Of a stretch of 64,000 bases of DNA, positions 32,828 through 40,397 are shown piece by piece (within the stretch, counting starts at the first letter, position 1; each line of letters starts with the position of its first letter). Source of the stretch: CAYSXY01 sp964435165 (GTDB lineage: Bacteria > Pseudomonadota > Alphaproteobacteria > Rickettsiales > RI-342). The translations under genes were made by a program, and so were the position numbers. The stretch spans positions 1 to 64,000 of the forward strand of contig CAYSXY010000005.1 in assembly GCA_964435165.1 (NCBI GenBank), given 5' to 3'. The notes beneath the pieces are model-generated. The model worked only from the letters and a program-made list of their open reading frames with translations, did no database searches and had not been told where the DNA came from.

Positions 32828-33815
32828 GTTCTGCAAACAGGTCAGTAGAGATGTAACGTTCGGCAGAGGAGGCAACGATAACCACAATGGTTTTGCCCTT
32901 CATGTCCGGGCGGGCTGCCACTTCCAGTGCGGCGGCAATGGTGGCCCCGCTTGAGATGCCGACTGGCAGGCCTTCGTCGTGCGCTGCCTTGCGGGCGGTG
33001 GCGAAGGCGGTTTCATTGCCAATGGTCACCACTTCATCGATGATCTCTTTGTCGAGTACCTCCGGTACAAAGCCTGCGCCAATGCCTTGAATTTTATGCG
33101 GGCCGGGCTGACCGCCGGACAGAACCGGGCTGTCCTCCGGCTCTACGGCGATGATCTTAATGTCCGGGTTCAGGCGTTTGAGCACGCGCCCGGTGCCGGT
33201 GACGGTACCACCGGTGCCGACACCGCTGATGAAGACATCGACCTTGCCTTCCGTATCTGTCCAGATTTCTTCGGCGGTGGTTTCCACATGCACCAACGGG
33301 TTGCTCGGGTTTTTGAATTGCTGAAGCATCACAGCCTTAGGGTTGCTGCTGAGAATCTCTTCGGCTTTTTCAATGGCGCCGCGCATGCCTTTGGCAGCGG
33401 GTGTTAATTCCAGTTCCGCGCCCAGCAATTTGAGCATTTTGCGTCGTTCAATCGACATGCTTTCCGGCATGGTGAGAATAATCTTGTAGCCTTTTGCAGC
33501 AGCGACGAATGCCAGCGCAATGCCGGTGTTACCAGAGGTGGGTTCCACTAAAACGGAGTCCTTCTGCAGGCGTCCCTCGCGCTCTGCCATCTCAACCATT
33601 GAGTAGGCGATACGGTCTTTGACGGAGGAAAGCGGGTTGAAGAATTCCAGTTTTGCCAGCACATCGCCAACACAGCCAGCCTCTTCGGCCATGCGGTGCA
33701 GGCGTACCAGCGGCGTGTTGCCGATGGTCTCTAATATATTATCGTAAATTTTGCCACGACCGGTCGCTTCCAGCGCCAGTTCATGGTTGGTGGGAAGGGG
33801 GGCAACATTACTCAT
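32820..33815 (-). CDS. cysK: Cysteine synthase A
   Basis: O-acetylserine sulfhydrylase makes cysteine from O-acetylserine and sulfide with PLP. The 331-aa product has the PLP Lys66 in NPLSSVKDR, the TSGNTGIALA loop near residue 93 and the GTGGTVTGTGR phosphate loop. Residues 1-25 extend beyond the usual N-terminus. It is flanked by an Rrf2-family regulator upstream and the ThiF/MoeB gene downstream, with which it overlaps, suggesting one sulfur-metabolism unit. Confidence 0.96.
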   Translation of the reverse strand: MSNVAPLPTNHELALEATGRGKIYDNILETIGNTPLVRLHRMAEEAGCVGDVLAKLEFFNPLSSVKDRIAYSMVEMAEREGRLQKDSVLVEPTSGNTGIALAFVAAAKGYKIILTMPESMSIERRKMLKLLGAELELTPAAKGMRGAIEKAEEILSSNPKAVMLQQFKNPSNPLVHVETTAEEIWTDTEGKVDVFISGVGTGGTVTGTGRVLKRLNPDIKIIAVEPEDSPVLSGGQPGPHKIQGIGAGFVPEVLDKEIIDEVVTIGNETAFATARKAAHDEGLPVGISSGATIAAALEVAARPDMKGKTIVVIVASSAERYISTDLFAELG

Positions 33816-33839
33816 GGGTTCGTCCTTATGGTTGCGTGG

Positions 33840-34310
33840 TTAAATCGTAAAATCTTCGTTGGTTTGGCGTGATGCCGCCACCTTGACGGTAAATTCGGCG
33901 CAATCCTGCTCCGCTTTGCAGCATAATTCTTCCAGCGAGACGGTTTGCATCTCTTCGATAAAGCGCGTCATCGCGCTGTCGAGCAGTGGGGCGATAATAC
34001 GCCTGCCAAGATCGGAACCGTACATATCATCAACCTCACCGGATGCAGACTCCTGCTGCAGTACAACGCAGATATGACCAAGCGTGATGCGGCGGCGTTC
34101 ACGGCCAAGCACATAGCCACCACGTGGCCCACGCAAGCCACGCAGGACACCGTCATGCACCAGGCGCTGCATGATATGCTCAAGGTAACGCCCGGGAAAA
34201 TCCAGATGCTGGGCGAGTTGCTTGCTGCTGACCGGCCCTTGCCGCGAATGTTGGGCAATGAAGAGCACAGCTTCCAAAGCAAGCATGGTTTTTTTCGATG
34301 GGGTAAGCAT
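33840..34310 (-). CDS. Rrf2-family transcription regulator
   Basis: This 156-aa Rrf2-type winged-helix regulator has its DNA-binding region at about 3-65, including SSKQLAQHLDFPGRYLEHIMQRLV and the GLRGPRGGYVLGR wing. Later Cys residues occur (HICVV, LCCKAEQDC) but not in the clear three-Cys spacing of IscR. A control of sulfur metabolism like CymR is therefore as likely as Fe-S sensing. It lies 24 bp upstream of cysK on the same strand. The ATG at 34310 is preferred over a TTG at 34343. Confidence 0.85.
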   Translation of the reverse strand: MLTPSKKTMLALEAVLFIAQHSRQGPVSSKQLAQHLDFPGRYLEHIMQRLVHDGVLRGLRGPRGGYVLGRERRRITLGHICVVLQQESASGEVDDMYGSDLGRRIIAPLLDSAMTRFIEEMQTVSLEELCCKAEQDCAEFTVKVAASRQTNEDFTI

Positions 34311-34413
34311 GGTTGGTGTGTTGTCTGTTCTTTCTAAGATCAACGATTGTTACTGTTGCGGTCCTGTAGATCGTTCATTGGCGATAATGCTGGACCGGAA
34401 TGAATATCACATA

Positions 34414-34914
34414 TTAATGCGTTCCGGTTGAGCCGAACCCTCCTTCTCCACGACCGGTTTTGGCGAGCTTTTGGACCGGCTCCCATTCAATACGCGTGAC
34501 AGGGGCGACAACCATCTGGGCGACGCGCATACCCCGGCTGATGGTGATGGGGTCGCTACCGAGATTAATCAGGATCACTTTGATTTCGCCGCGATAATCG
34601 GCATCAATGGTGCCGGGCGTGTTCAGACAGGTGATGCCATGCTTGATGGCCAGGCCGGAGCGGGGGCGGATTTGCGCTTCAAACCCATCCGGCAGAGCGA
34701 TGCACAGGCCGGTCGGGATCATCGCGCGTTCCATCGGACGCAGCGTCACTTCATCGGTGACGGCGGCGAGCAGGTCGCAGCCGGCGCTGTGAGGCGTGGC
34801 ATAGGTGGGAAGTGGCAGATCGCTGGCATGCGGCATGCGTACGACCTGTACGGCAATCAGATTGTCATCGTCATCACGGCTGGAGGCCAGCATTAAAGAA
34901 GATTCTCGACTCAT
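34414..34914 (-). CDS. dut: dUTP diphosphatase
   Basis: dUTPase hydrolyses dUTP to dUMP and pyrophosphate, keeping uracil out of DNA. The 166-aa trimeric-type product has all five motifs, including AGCDLLA, PRSGLAIKHGI, the NTPGTIDADYRGEI uracil/active-site loop and the C-terminal GRGEGGFGSTG. A 25-residue N-terminal extension is Ser/Asp-rich. Its ATG overlaps the coaBC stop (ATGA), the usual alphaproteobacterial arrangement. Confidence 0.97.
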   Translation of the reverse strand: MSRESSLMLASSRDDDDNLIAVQVVRMPHASDLPLPTYATPHSAGCDLLAAVTDEVTLRPMERAMIPTGLCIALPDGFEAQIRPRSGLAIKHGITCLNTPGTIDADYRGEIKVILINLGSDPITISRGMRVAQMVVAPVTRIEWEPVQKLAKTGRGEGGFGSTGTH

Positions 34915-36618
34915 GCGGAGGTTACTTTCGTGGTTGTTTGGGGTTGATTGAAATGAGAGGCAATACGTTCGGCAAGCAAGGTTGCCGCTTCTGATTTAGG
35001 CATATCCGGCCAGCTCTCGCAACCCTCATCCGTTAGAAGATGGAGCCGGGTGCGTTCATCTCCAAAGATAGAGCCGTCTGAGACATCATTGGCCAGCAGC
35101 CAGTCACATTGTTTGCGTGTACGTTTAGCATTTGCTGTTTCCAGTAGCTGCTCATTGTCCTCAATTGTTTCGGCAGCGAAGCCGATGACAAGTGACGGGC
35201 GCTCAGAATGCATGGCGACATGGTGGACGATATCCGGCGTTTGCGTCAGGGTTAATGATGGCGGTGAGTGATCATCGCGTTTTTTGAGTTTGGTCGCGCT
35301 GACGGATGCTACCTGCCAGTCGGCGACGGCAGCCGCCCCGATAAAGATGTCGGCGGGAAGTGAAGTCAGGCAGGCATCCATCATTTGCGCGGCGGATTCG
35401 ACCTCAACGCGCTGCACAGCTGCTGGAGATGGCAGGTTGGTCGGGCCTGAGACCAATGTGACATGTGCGCCTTGCGCTGCCAGCGCTTCGGCAATGGCAT
35501 AGCCCTGTTTGCCGCTGGAGCGATTGCCGAGAAAGCGCACCGGGTCGATCGCCTCGAATGTTGGGCCGGCGGTGACGATTGCATGAAGGCCATGCAATGG
35601 CTCACTGTCAGTATTCGCTGCGCTTACACCATGAGGTGAGCTCAAGGAGTTGTCCTGTTTGCCTCCGGTATTCGCTGCGCTTANNNNNNNNNNNNNNNNN
35701 NNNNNNNNNNNNNNNNNNNNNNNNNNNNNNNNNNNNNNNNNNNNNNNNNNNNNNNNNNNNNNNNNNNNNNNNNNNNNNNNNNNAGCTCAAGGAGTTGTCC
35801 TGTTTGCCTCCGGTATTTGCTGCGCTCATCCCATGAGGTGAGCTCAAGGAGTTGTCCTGTTTGCCTCCGGTATTCGCTGCGCTTACACCATGAGGCGAGC
35901 TCAAGGAGTTGTCCTGTTTGCCTCCGGTATTTGCTGCGCTCATCCCATGAGGCGAGCTCAAGGAGTTGTCCTGTTTGCCTCCGGTATTTGCTGCGCTCAT
36001 CCCATGAGGCGAGCTCAAGGCTGCTGAATCATACATGCGGCCACGTTCAGGGTTTGTATGGCTGGCTGACCATGTGTTATCCCGTTTGAAGTTCAGGATG
36101 TGATTGCGTATGTCATCAATCTCAGCCATGCGGCCGGTGCCGCTCTCGCCGCAGGCCATCTCGCCGGATTCTGGTTCAATGAAGGTGATGCCGTCTTTCT
36201 CAAGTTGGGCAATATTGCGCTGTGTGGCGGGGTGTTCCCACATTCGGTGATTCATGGCAGGGGCGGCGAGCACCGGGCTATCCGTGGCCAACAGCACGGC
36301 GCTGGCAAGGCAATCAGCCCGCCCCGACGCCATTTTGGCGAGAAAGTCGGCGCTGGCGGGGGCAATGCAAATCAGGTCATTCTCACGCGACAGGCGGATA
36401 TGGCCCATCTCGGTTTCATCTTTCAATGAGAAGAGGTCACTATAGACGGGTTGTTCGCTGAGGCTGGCGACAGAAAGAGGGGTGACAAATTCTGCCCCGC
36501 CCTTGGTGAGAATGGTGGTGATGGTGATATCATGCTCACGCAGCCGACGAATTAGCTCCAGGCTTTTATAGGCCGCTACGCTGCCCGTGATGATGAGAAG
36601 CAGGTTTTTGCACTGCAT
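34911..36618 (-). CDS. coaBC: Coenzyme A biosynthesis bifunctional protein CoaBC, with repeat array and sequence gap
   Basis: CoaBC joins phosphopantothenate to cysteine (CoaB) and decarboxylates the product (CoaC). The CoaC half starts at MQCKNLLLIITGSVAAYKS and has AMNHRMWEHPA and the EMACGESGTGRM flap. The CoaB half has RFLGNRSSGKQGYAIAEAL, AAAVADW and ANDVS. Between them lies an array of 57-bp repeats encoding SSPHGMSAANTGGKQDNSL units. The 100-N gap falls in the array, so the apparent split into two frames is an assembly effect: both sides read the repeats in the same SSPHG frame. The true length is unknown. It overlaps dut. Confidence 0.88.
35611..36020 (-). repeat. Tandem 57-bp repeat array inside coaBC (family A)
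   Basis: Four complete 57-bp units (35784-35840, 35841-35897, 35898-35954, 35955-36011) and partial units at both ends and next to the gap. The units come in two sub-types, differing at TTCGCTGCGCTTACACC versus TTTGCTGCGCTCATCCC. The unit length is a multiple of three, so each adds 19 residues without shifting the frame. Family A copies also lie at 36971-37022 and in ubiE (39851-39922). Confidence 0.95.
35684..35783. other. Assembly gap of 100 Ns
   Basis: A run of exactly 100 N, the customary placeholder for a scaffold gap of unknown length. It falls in the coaBC tandem repeat, which is the likely reason assembly failed here. Confidence 0.98.
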
Positions 36619-36755
36619 GATGTGTAAAATTCTTATTTTACCAACAAAATTATGTGTAATTGTAGATGAGATTACTAACCAGGGCAAGAGAAAGAGCTGG
36701 GTGAGCGTATTTTTCGGTGCCGTTTTACATAAAATATCTGCGTTTGGAATCCTGG

Positions 36756-36797
36756 CGCAGCATGGATGCTTCTCTCACGATGCTCACTCAGCATGAC
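36756..36797 (-). repeat. Short intergenic repeat (GTCAT-CTGAG type), copy 1
   Basis: The minus strand reads GTCATGCTGAGTGAGCATCG and continues GTGAGAGAAGCATCC. It matches the pattern of the element at 37052-37094 (GTCATCCTGAGCGA...GAAGGATC), a class of short intergenic repeat common in Proteobacteria. Confidence 0.5.
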
Positions 36798-36843
36798 ATG
36801 GCGAGTGCAGCGATTCATGAGGATGTAATGTTCGCATAATTCA

Positions 36844-36873
36844 TTTGTCGGTTTAACCGGCGAATCCAGCATA
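36844..36873 (-). repeat. Short palindromic repeat (GATTCGCCGG type), copy 1
   Basis: The minus strand reads TGGATTCGCCGGTTAAACCG followed by ACAAA, a hairpin around TTAA. The same pattern occurs at 37763-37792. Confidence 0.55.
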
Positions 36874-36970
36874 ACACGTTTTTCGAGCCACGCCGGGCCT
36901 GCTGCCCCGACTACTGTTATCATGTCATATTAGCGAGAAATGGATTCCGGATAGCCTCGTGATCACGTGA

Positions 36971-37022
36971 TTGCCTCCGGAATTGTATTCACAATTCCAT
37001 GAGGCGCAGCTCAAGGCTGCTG
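36971..37022 (-). repeat. Family A element, intergenic diverged copy
   Basis: It shares TTGCCTCCGG, CCATGAGGCG and AGCTCAAGGCTGCTGA with the coaBC units. Here the element forms an almost perfect hairpin: GCCTC-C-GGAATTGT (36973-36986) pairs with ACAATTCC-AT-GAGGC (36991-37005) around ATTC. This shows the palindromic nature of the family. Confidence 0.8.
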
Positions 37023-37051
37023 ACTCGGCTTCCAGAATGACAAAGAGAGTC

Positions 37052-37094
37052 GTCATCCTGAGCGAAGAGCCAATGGCTCTAGTCGAAGGATCTA
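37052..37094 (+). repeat. Short intergenic repeat (GTCAT-CTGAG type), copy 2
   Basis: GTCATCCTGAGCGAAGAGCC, then the inner hairpin AGAGCCAATGGCTCT, then GTCGAAGGATC. It is related to 36756-36797. Confidence 0.5.
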
Positions 37095-37161
37095 CCATGA
37101 TATATGGAAGGCCTGTATTGATGAGGAGTGGATAGTGCCTCATGGGGGTGCAATGCCAGTT

Positions 37162-37198
37162 AAAACAAAAGGGAGGTGTCTCACGACAGATCCCCTTG
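37162..37198 (-). terminator. Rho-independent terminator (minus strand)
   Basis: On the minus strand AAGGGGATCTGTC pairs with GACACCTCCCTT around GTGA and is followed by TTGTTTTA. It sits 13 bp past the stop of the small gene at 37211, supporting that this gene is transcribed. Confidence 0.7.
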
Positions 37199-37210
37199 TT
37201 CCGACTTTGA

Positions 37211-37492
37211 CTACTCGCTGTCGCTTTCGTCTTCGTCGGCATCTCGTACATCCAGCAGAATTCGATTGCTGGCTGTACTCTTTGTAGCGGAATATGGAAC
37301 GTAGCTTGGATTTAGCCGCGCCATCTCTTGCATAGATGATGCAAAGTGTGCGTCTGTTTCCAGGAGTTCGTCCACCATCCGCTTGGCGGCACGCATGTTG
37401 CCTCCCTCACTTGGGGTGAGGGTGCCCGTCAAATCGATGATGAGCAAACCGCGATTGCCCCCGCGGCGTGGGGGTTGGCTATGGTTAGCCAT
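37211..37492 (-). CDS. Small hypothetical protein
   Basis: This 93-aa protein of unrecognised family has a good RBS (AGAGGTGACCC before the ATG) and is followed by a terminator, so it is likely a real single-gene unit. The N-terminus is basic and Gly/Pro-rich, the middle holds LLIIDLTGTLTPSEGG, and the last 12 residues are very acidic (RDADEDESDSE). No signal peptide or membrane segment is seen. The DLTGTLTP stretch recalls a HAD motif I (DxTGTLT) but the protein is too short for a HAD domain. Confidence 0.6.
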   Translation of the reverse strand: MANHSQPPRRGGNRGLLIIDLTGTLTPSEGGNMRAAKRMVDELLETDAHFASSMQEMARLNPSYVPYSATKSTASNRILLDVRDADEDESDSE

Positions 37493-37712
37493 GGGTCACC
37501 TCTATCGGCAACTCAGAGAGGGAAGAGCCCTCTCAATCCAAATGCACACAATCAACAATGAAAAATTCAATGAAGTGTACGTGTTAACAATAGCAGAATT
37601 GTGTTACTTTTTCGAGAAATGACTGCAGTGACAGCTAGAGTGCAGATATCAGAGTGTTATTTGCCGTTTTGATCGGCGCGTGGTTGCTATTCCCTTATGT
37701 TTCCGGGCTAGA

Positions 37713-37738
37713 AGATTCCAGCTTTCGCTGGAATGACA
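37713..37738 (+). repeat. Short palindromic repeat (ATTCC-GGAAT class)
   Basis: TTCCAGC-TTTC-GCTGGAA hairpin followed by TGACA. It is related in pattern to the right arm of the element at 46714-46792 (CCCAGCGTTCGCTGGGATGAC). Confidence 0.55.
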
Positions 37739-37762
37739 GGTTGGACAATTCTGCGAAGATGA

Positions 37763-37792
37763 TGGATTCGCCAGTCAAGCCGGCAAATGACA
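37763..37792 (+). repeat. Short palindromic repeat (GATTCGCCGG type), copy 2
   Basis: TGGATTCGCCAGTCAAGCCG then GCAAATGACA, a hairpin around TCAA. It matches 36844-36873 in the opposite orientation. Confidence 0.55.
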
Positions 37793-37850
37793 CTTATTGT
37801 AGTAGTGAATTTTGAAGTGCTTAGGCGGAGAGTCGTGGTGCCGTCGATTG

Positions 37851-39392
37851 TTACAGCAGCGCTTTAATCTCCAGTGCGACCAGCAAGGCCAGAGCGGTGG
37901 CGGTGAGCCACAGGAGCAGGCGCGGGGTGCGGCCTCGGCGGGCGAAGTGTTTGGCGGTGTCCGGGTGCAGGCTGACTCCCTCGCGCTCAATACGCTGTAA
38001 GATGCGTTCGGCCCTGCTGACGAGTGACGGGAGCGTTTGCATCAGGCGAGTAGCATCGCGTAGCCGATCCTGCAACTGCGCTTTGGGGCCAAGTTGGGCG
38101 CTGATGGTCTCGCGGATCAGCGGTTCGGCCTGTTCCCACATATTGGTATCAGGGTAGAGGTGGCGGCCAATGCCTTCGACCAGCACCAGGCTTTTTTGCA
38201 GCAGCAGTAATTGCGGCTGGGTTTCCATCTTGAATGTTTCGGTAACGGAAAAGAGTTGGGCTAGCATGCGCGCGGCTGATATTTCTGACAGCGGTTTGCC
38301 CATGATCGGCTCAGAGATGGAGCGGCAGGCGCGGGCAAATTCGGCGACATCCTGATCCGGCGGGATATAGCCGGCATCAAAATGCACCTGAGCCACGCGC
38401 AGGTAGTCGCGGGTGAGAAAGCCGTACAGCATCTCGACCAGATAGAGCCGTTCGCGGCGGGTCAGGCGGCCCATAATGCCGAAATCAACAGCGACAAGCC
38501 GCCCTTCACTATCGACAAACAAGTTGCCCATATGCATATCGGCATGAAAAAACCCATCGCGATAAGCCTGAGCGAAAAATGCCATGCCGGATCGCTCGAC
38601 AATGGTGGGCAGGTCATGCCCGGCGGCGAGCAGCGCTGCTTTGTCATAGAGCGGTATGCCGTCGATCCATTCCATGGTCAGCACGCGTGCACCGGTGCGC
38701 GTCCAGTCAATGTCCGGCACACGGTAATAATCGAAATCGGCCATATTTTCGGCCAGTTCGCTGGCGGCGGCAGCCTCAAAACGTAAGTCCATCTCCATGG
38801 AGACGGTTTGTTCGAAAATATCAATTACCTCCATCGGTTTGAGGCGACGGGCGGCGGGCATATAGCGTTCGATCAGCCTGGCCATCCAATGCATGCTGGC
38901 AATATCACGCGCGAAGGCGCGGCGCACGCCGGGACGGATGACTTTCACGGCAACCGGGCGTCCTTCAATGGTGCGGGCGCGATGGACCTGAGCGATCGAG
39001 GCGGCGGCGACCGCCTGTTCCTCAAAATGCTCGAACATCTGTTCCAGCGGTGCTTCGAGCTCTTCTTCAATAATGGCCCTGGCTTCGTCATAGGAAAAAG
39101 GAGGCAGGCGATCTTGCAGGCGAGTGAGTTTGGTCGCCATTTCTTCGCCAATAATGTCGGCGCGTGAGGCAAGAGCCTGGCCCAGTTTGATGAATGTCGG
39201 GCCGAGTGATTCCAGCGCACTGGCAAGTTTTTCACCGGGGCTGCGATCAGGGTCGCGCCTGGCCACCAGCCTGCCCAGCATTTGCAATGTTGGGGCGGTG
39301 TTGCTGTGCTTCAGCAGTGAAAATATATCATTTCGGGCCAGAACCCACATAATGCGGGTGAGGTGCAGGCTATGGCGAAGGCGAGTAAGCAT
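37851..39392 (-). CDS. ubiB: UbiB, ubiquinone biosynthesis atypical kinase
   Basis: UbiB (ABC1/COQ8 family) is an atypical protein-kinase-like ATPase required for ubiquinone synthesis. The 513-aa product has the family KxGQ motif in FIKLGQALASRADII (about 70-84). It also has the Ala-rich nucleotide loop AVAAASIAQVHRA, and FHADMHMGNLFVDSEG followed by VAVDFGIMGRL for the catalytic and metal sites (about 285-320). Two hydrophobic segments at the extreme C-terminus (LLLWLTATALALLVAL) anchor it in the membrane. It follows ubiE by 14 bp. Confidence 0.95.
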   Translation of the reverse strand: MLTRLRHSLHLTRIMWVLARNDIFSLLKHSNTAPTLQMLGRLVARRDPDRSPGEKLASALESLGPTFIKLGQALASRADIIGEEMATKLTRLQDRLPPFSYDEARAIIEEELEAPLEQMFEHFEEQAVAAASIAQVHRARTIEGRPVAVKVIRPGVRRAFARDIASMHWMARLIERYMPAARRLKPMEVIDIFEQTVSMEMDLRFEAAAASELAENMADFDYYRVPDIDWTRTGARVLTMEWIDGIPLYDKAALLAAGHDLPTIVERSGMAFFAQAYRDGFFHADMHMGNLFVDSEGRLVAVDFGIMGRLTRRERLYLVEMLYGFLTRDYLRVAQVHFDAGYIPPDQDVAEFARACRSISEPIMGKPLSEISAARMLAQLFSVTETFKMETQPQLLLLQKSLVLVEGIGRHLYPDTNMWEQAEPLIRETISAQLGPKAQLQDRLRDATRLMQTLPSLVSRAERILQRIEREGVSLHPDTAKHFARRGRTPRLLLWLTATALALLVALEIKALL

Positions 39393-39406
39393 GAGACTCT
39401 TTCCTG

Positions 39407-40357
39407 CTATTTCCAGCCGCTATGGATGTTGACGATACCACCGGATAGCGGCGTGGTCTGTAAGCGTCTGAATCCACTTTGTTTCATCATGTGCTGAAAT
39501 GCAGGGGTGGCGGGGAAGGTGCGAATGCTGTCTACCAGATAGCGATAGGGCGATGCGTCGCCGGTGATGATTCGGCCCAGGAGGGGGATCAGCGTGTGAG
39601 AATAGCGGTCGTAGATCGGTTGAAGCAATGTGTGGGTGTGCGGCGAAAATTCCATACAGAGAAAATGCCCGCCTGAGCGTAGCACACGGTAGGCTTCATT
39701 GAGTGCCGTTTGTATATCGGCGACATTGCGAATGCCGAAGGCGATGGTGTAGCCATCCATGTGATTGTCTGGCAGTGGAATAGCTTCCGCAGAGCAGGTG
39801 AGGAATTCCAGGGCTGCATGTTGTGTGTTTTCGCTGTCGTGATTTGAGTCGAACTCAGGAGTTTGTTCTGTTTGCCTCCAGTATTCGCTCTGCTCATCCC
39901 ATGAGGCGAACTCAGGGCTGCTACACTTCTCCATGGTAGGGTAATAGCGAAGCTGGTCGATGGCGCGTTTTTTGCCTTCTGCCAGCATGGATGGGTTGAT
40001 GTCGGCAATGGTGATGGTGGTGGTTTTTTGCTGTTGTGACTGGCTTTCACGTGCTGATATTTTTTGTACCAGCGCATCTTGAATGCGAAAGGCGATATCT
40101 CCCGTGCCGCCTGCCATGTCAAGATAGCGCCTGCCGGGCCATGGGGCGAGCATAGAGATCAGGCGATTTTTCCACAGGCGGTGCATGCCGCCGCTCATCA
40201 GGTCATTCATCAGGTCGTATTTATTGGCCACGGCATCAAATACGCCGTTCACGCGCCGGGTTTTTTCTTCCCGGCTTACCTGCTCATATCCATAGTTAGT
40301 CGTTGTGTTCTCGCTGGGGGAGGCTGGGCTGGACACGTTATTTTCTCTATCATACAT
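39407..40357 (-). CDS. ubiE: UbiE C-methyltransferase with repeat insertion
   Basis: UbiE methylates the ring of demethylubiquinol intermediates using S-adenosylmethionine. Motif I MAGGTGDIAFRI (about 81-92), ADINPSMLAEGKKRA and the LPDNHMDGYTIAFGIRNV segment are present. At 316 aa it is longer than the usual ~250. The excess is an N-terminal extension and an insertion at about residues 145-180, between the alpha helix after ADINPSM and the strand before AEAIPLPDN. Part of that insertion is encoded by a family A repeat. Because the insertion lies in a surface loop, activity may be kept. It is divergent from mutM across 40 bp. Confidence 0.93.
   Translation of the reverse strand: MYDRENNVSSPASPSENTTTNYGYEQVSREEKTRRVNGVFDAVANKYDLMNDLMSGGMHRLWKNRLISMLAPWPGRRYLDMAGGTGDIAFRIQDALVQKISARESQSQQQKTTTITIADINPSMLAEGKKRAIDQLRYYPTMEKCSSPEFASWDEQSEYWRQTEQTPEFDSNHDSENTQHAALEFLTCSAEAIPLPDNHMDGYTIAFGIRNVADIQTALNEAYRVLRSGGHFLCMEFSPHTHTLLQPIYDRYSHTLIPLLGRIITGDASPYRYLVDSIRTFPATPAFQHMMKQSGFRRLQTTPLSGGIVNIHSGWK
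39851..39922 (-). repeat. Family A element inserted in ubiE
   Basis: A 57-bp unit (39851-39907) plus the same 3' flank as the coaBC array (GAACTCAGGGCTGCT versus AGCTCAAGGCTGCTG). TGTTTGCCTCC, GTATTCGCT and GCTCATCCCATGAGGCG are shared almost exactly. Here it is translated as SSPEFASWDEQSEYWRQTEQ..., a different frame from that used in coaBC. Confidence 0.9.
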
Positions 40358-40397
40358 AAGGGGTGGCCATCATAATGTTTTCCTGGGAGGGCGCAAG

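Larger units (their letters stand above)
36619..37161. other. Repeat-rich intergenic region
   Basis: About 540 bp without a convincing gene, containing four short repeat-like elements (36756-36797, 36844-36873, 36971-37022, 37052-37094). An ORF of 82 codons (36675-36923, minus) is made largely of these elements and is not accepted as a gene. The coaBC promoter should lie near 36620-36700. Confidence 0.7.
37493..37850. other. Intergenic region with two short palindromic repeats
   Basis: No gene is seen in these 358 bp. AGATTCCAGCTTTCGCTGGA followed by ATGACA (37713-37738) is a hairpin repeat of the ATTCC-GGAAT class. TGGATTCGCCAGTCAAGCCG followed by GCAAATGAC (37763-37792) matches the element at 36844-36873. 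Confidence 0.65.

Noticed and set aside
35611..36020. CRISPR array
   Set aside because: The 57-bp units are directly adjacent with no unique spacers, and they are in frame inside coaBC.
34911..36618. coaBC as a frameshifted pseudogene or as two separate genes
   Set aside because: The frame change falls in a 100-N placeholder. Repeats are read in the same frame on both sides, so the gene is more likely intact.
36675..36923. 82-codon ORF upstream of coaBC (minus strand)
   Set aside because: It runs through short repeat elements, has no RBS and no family likeness.
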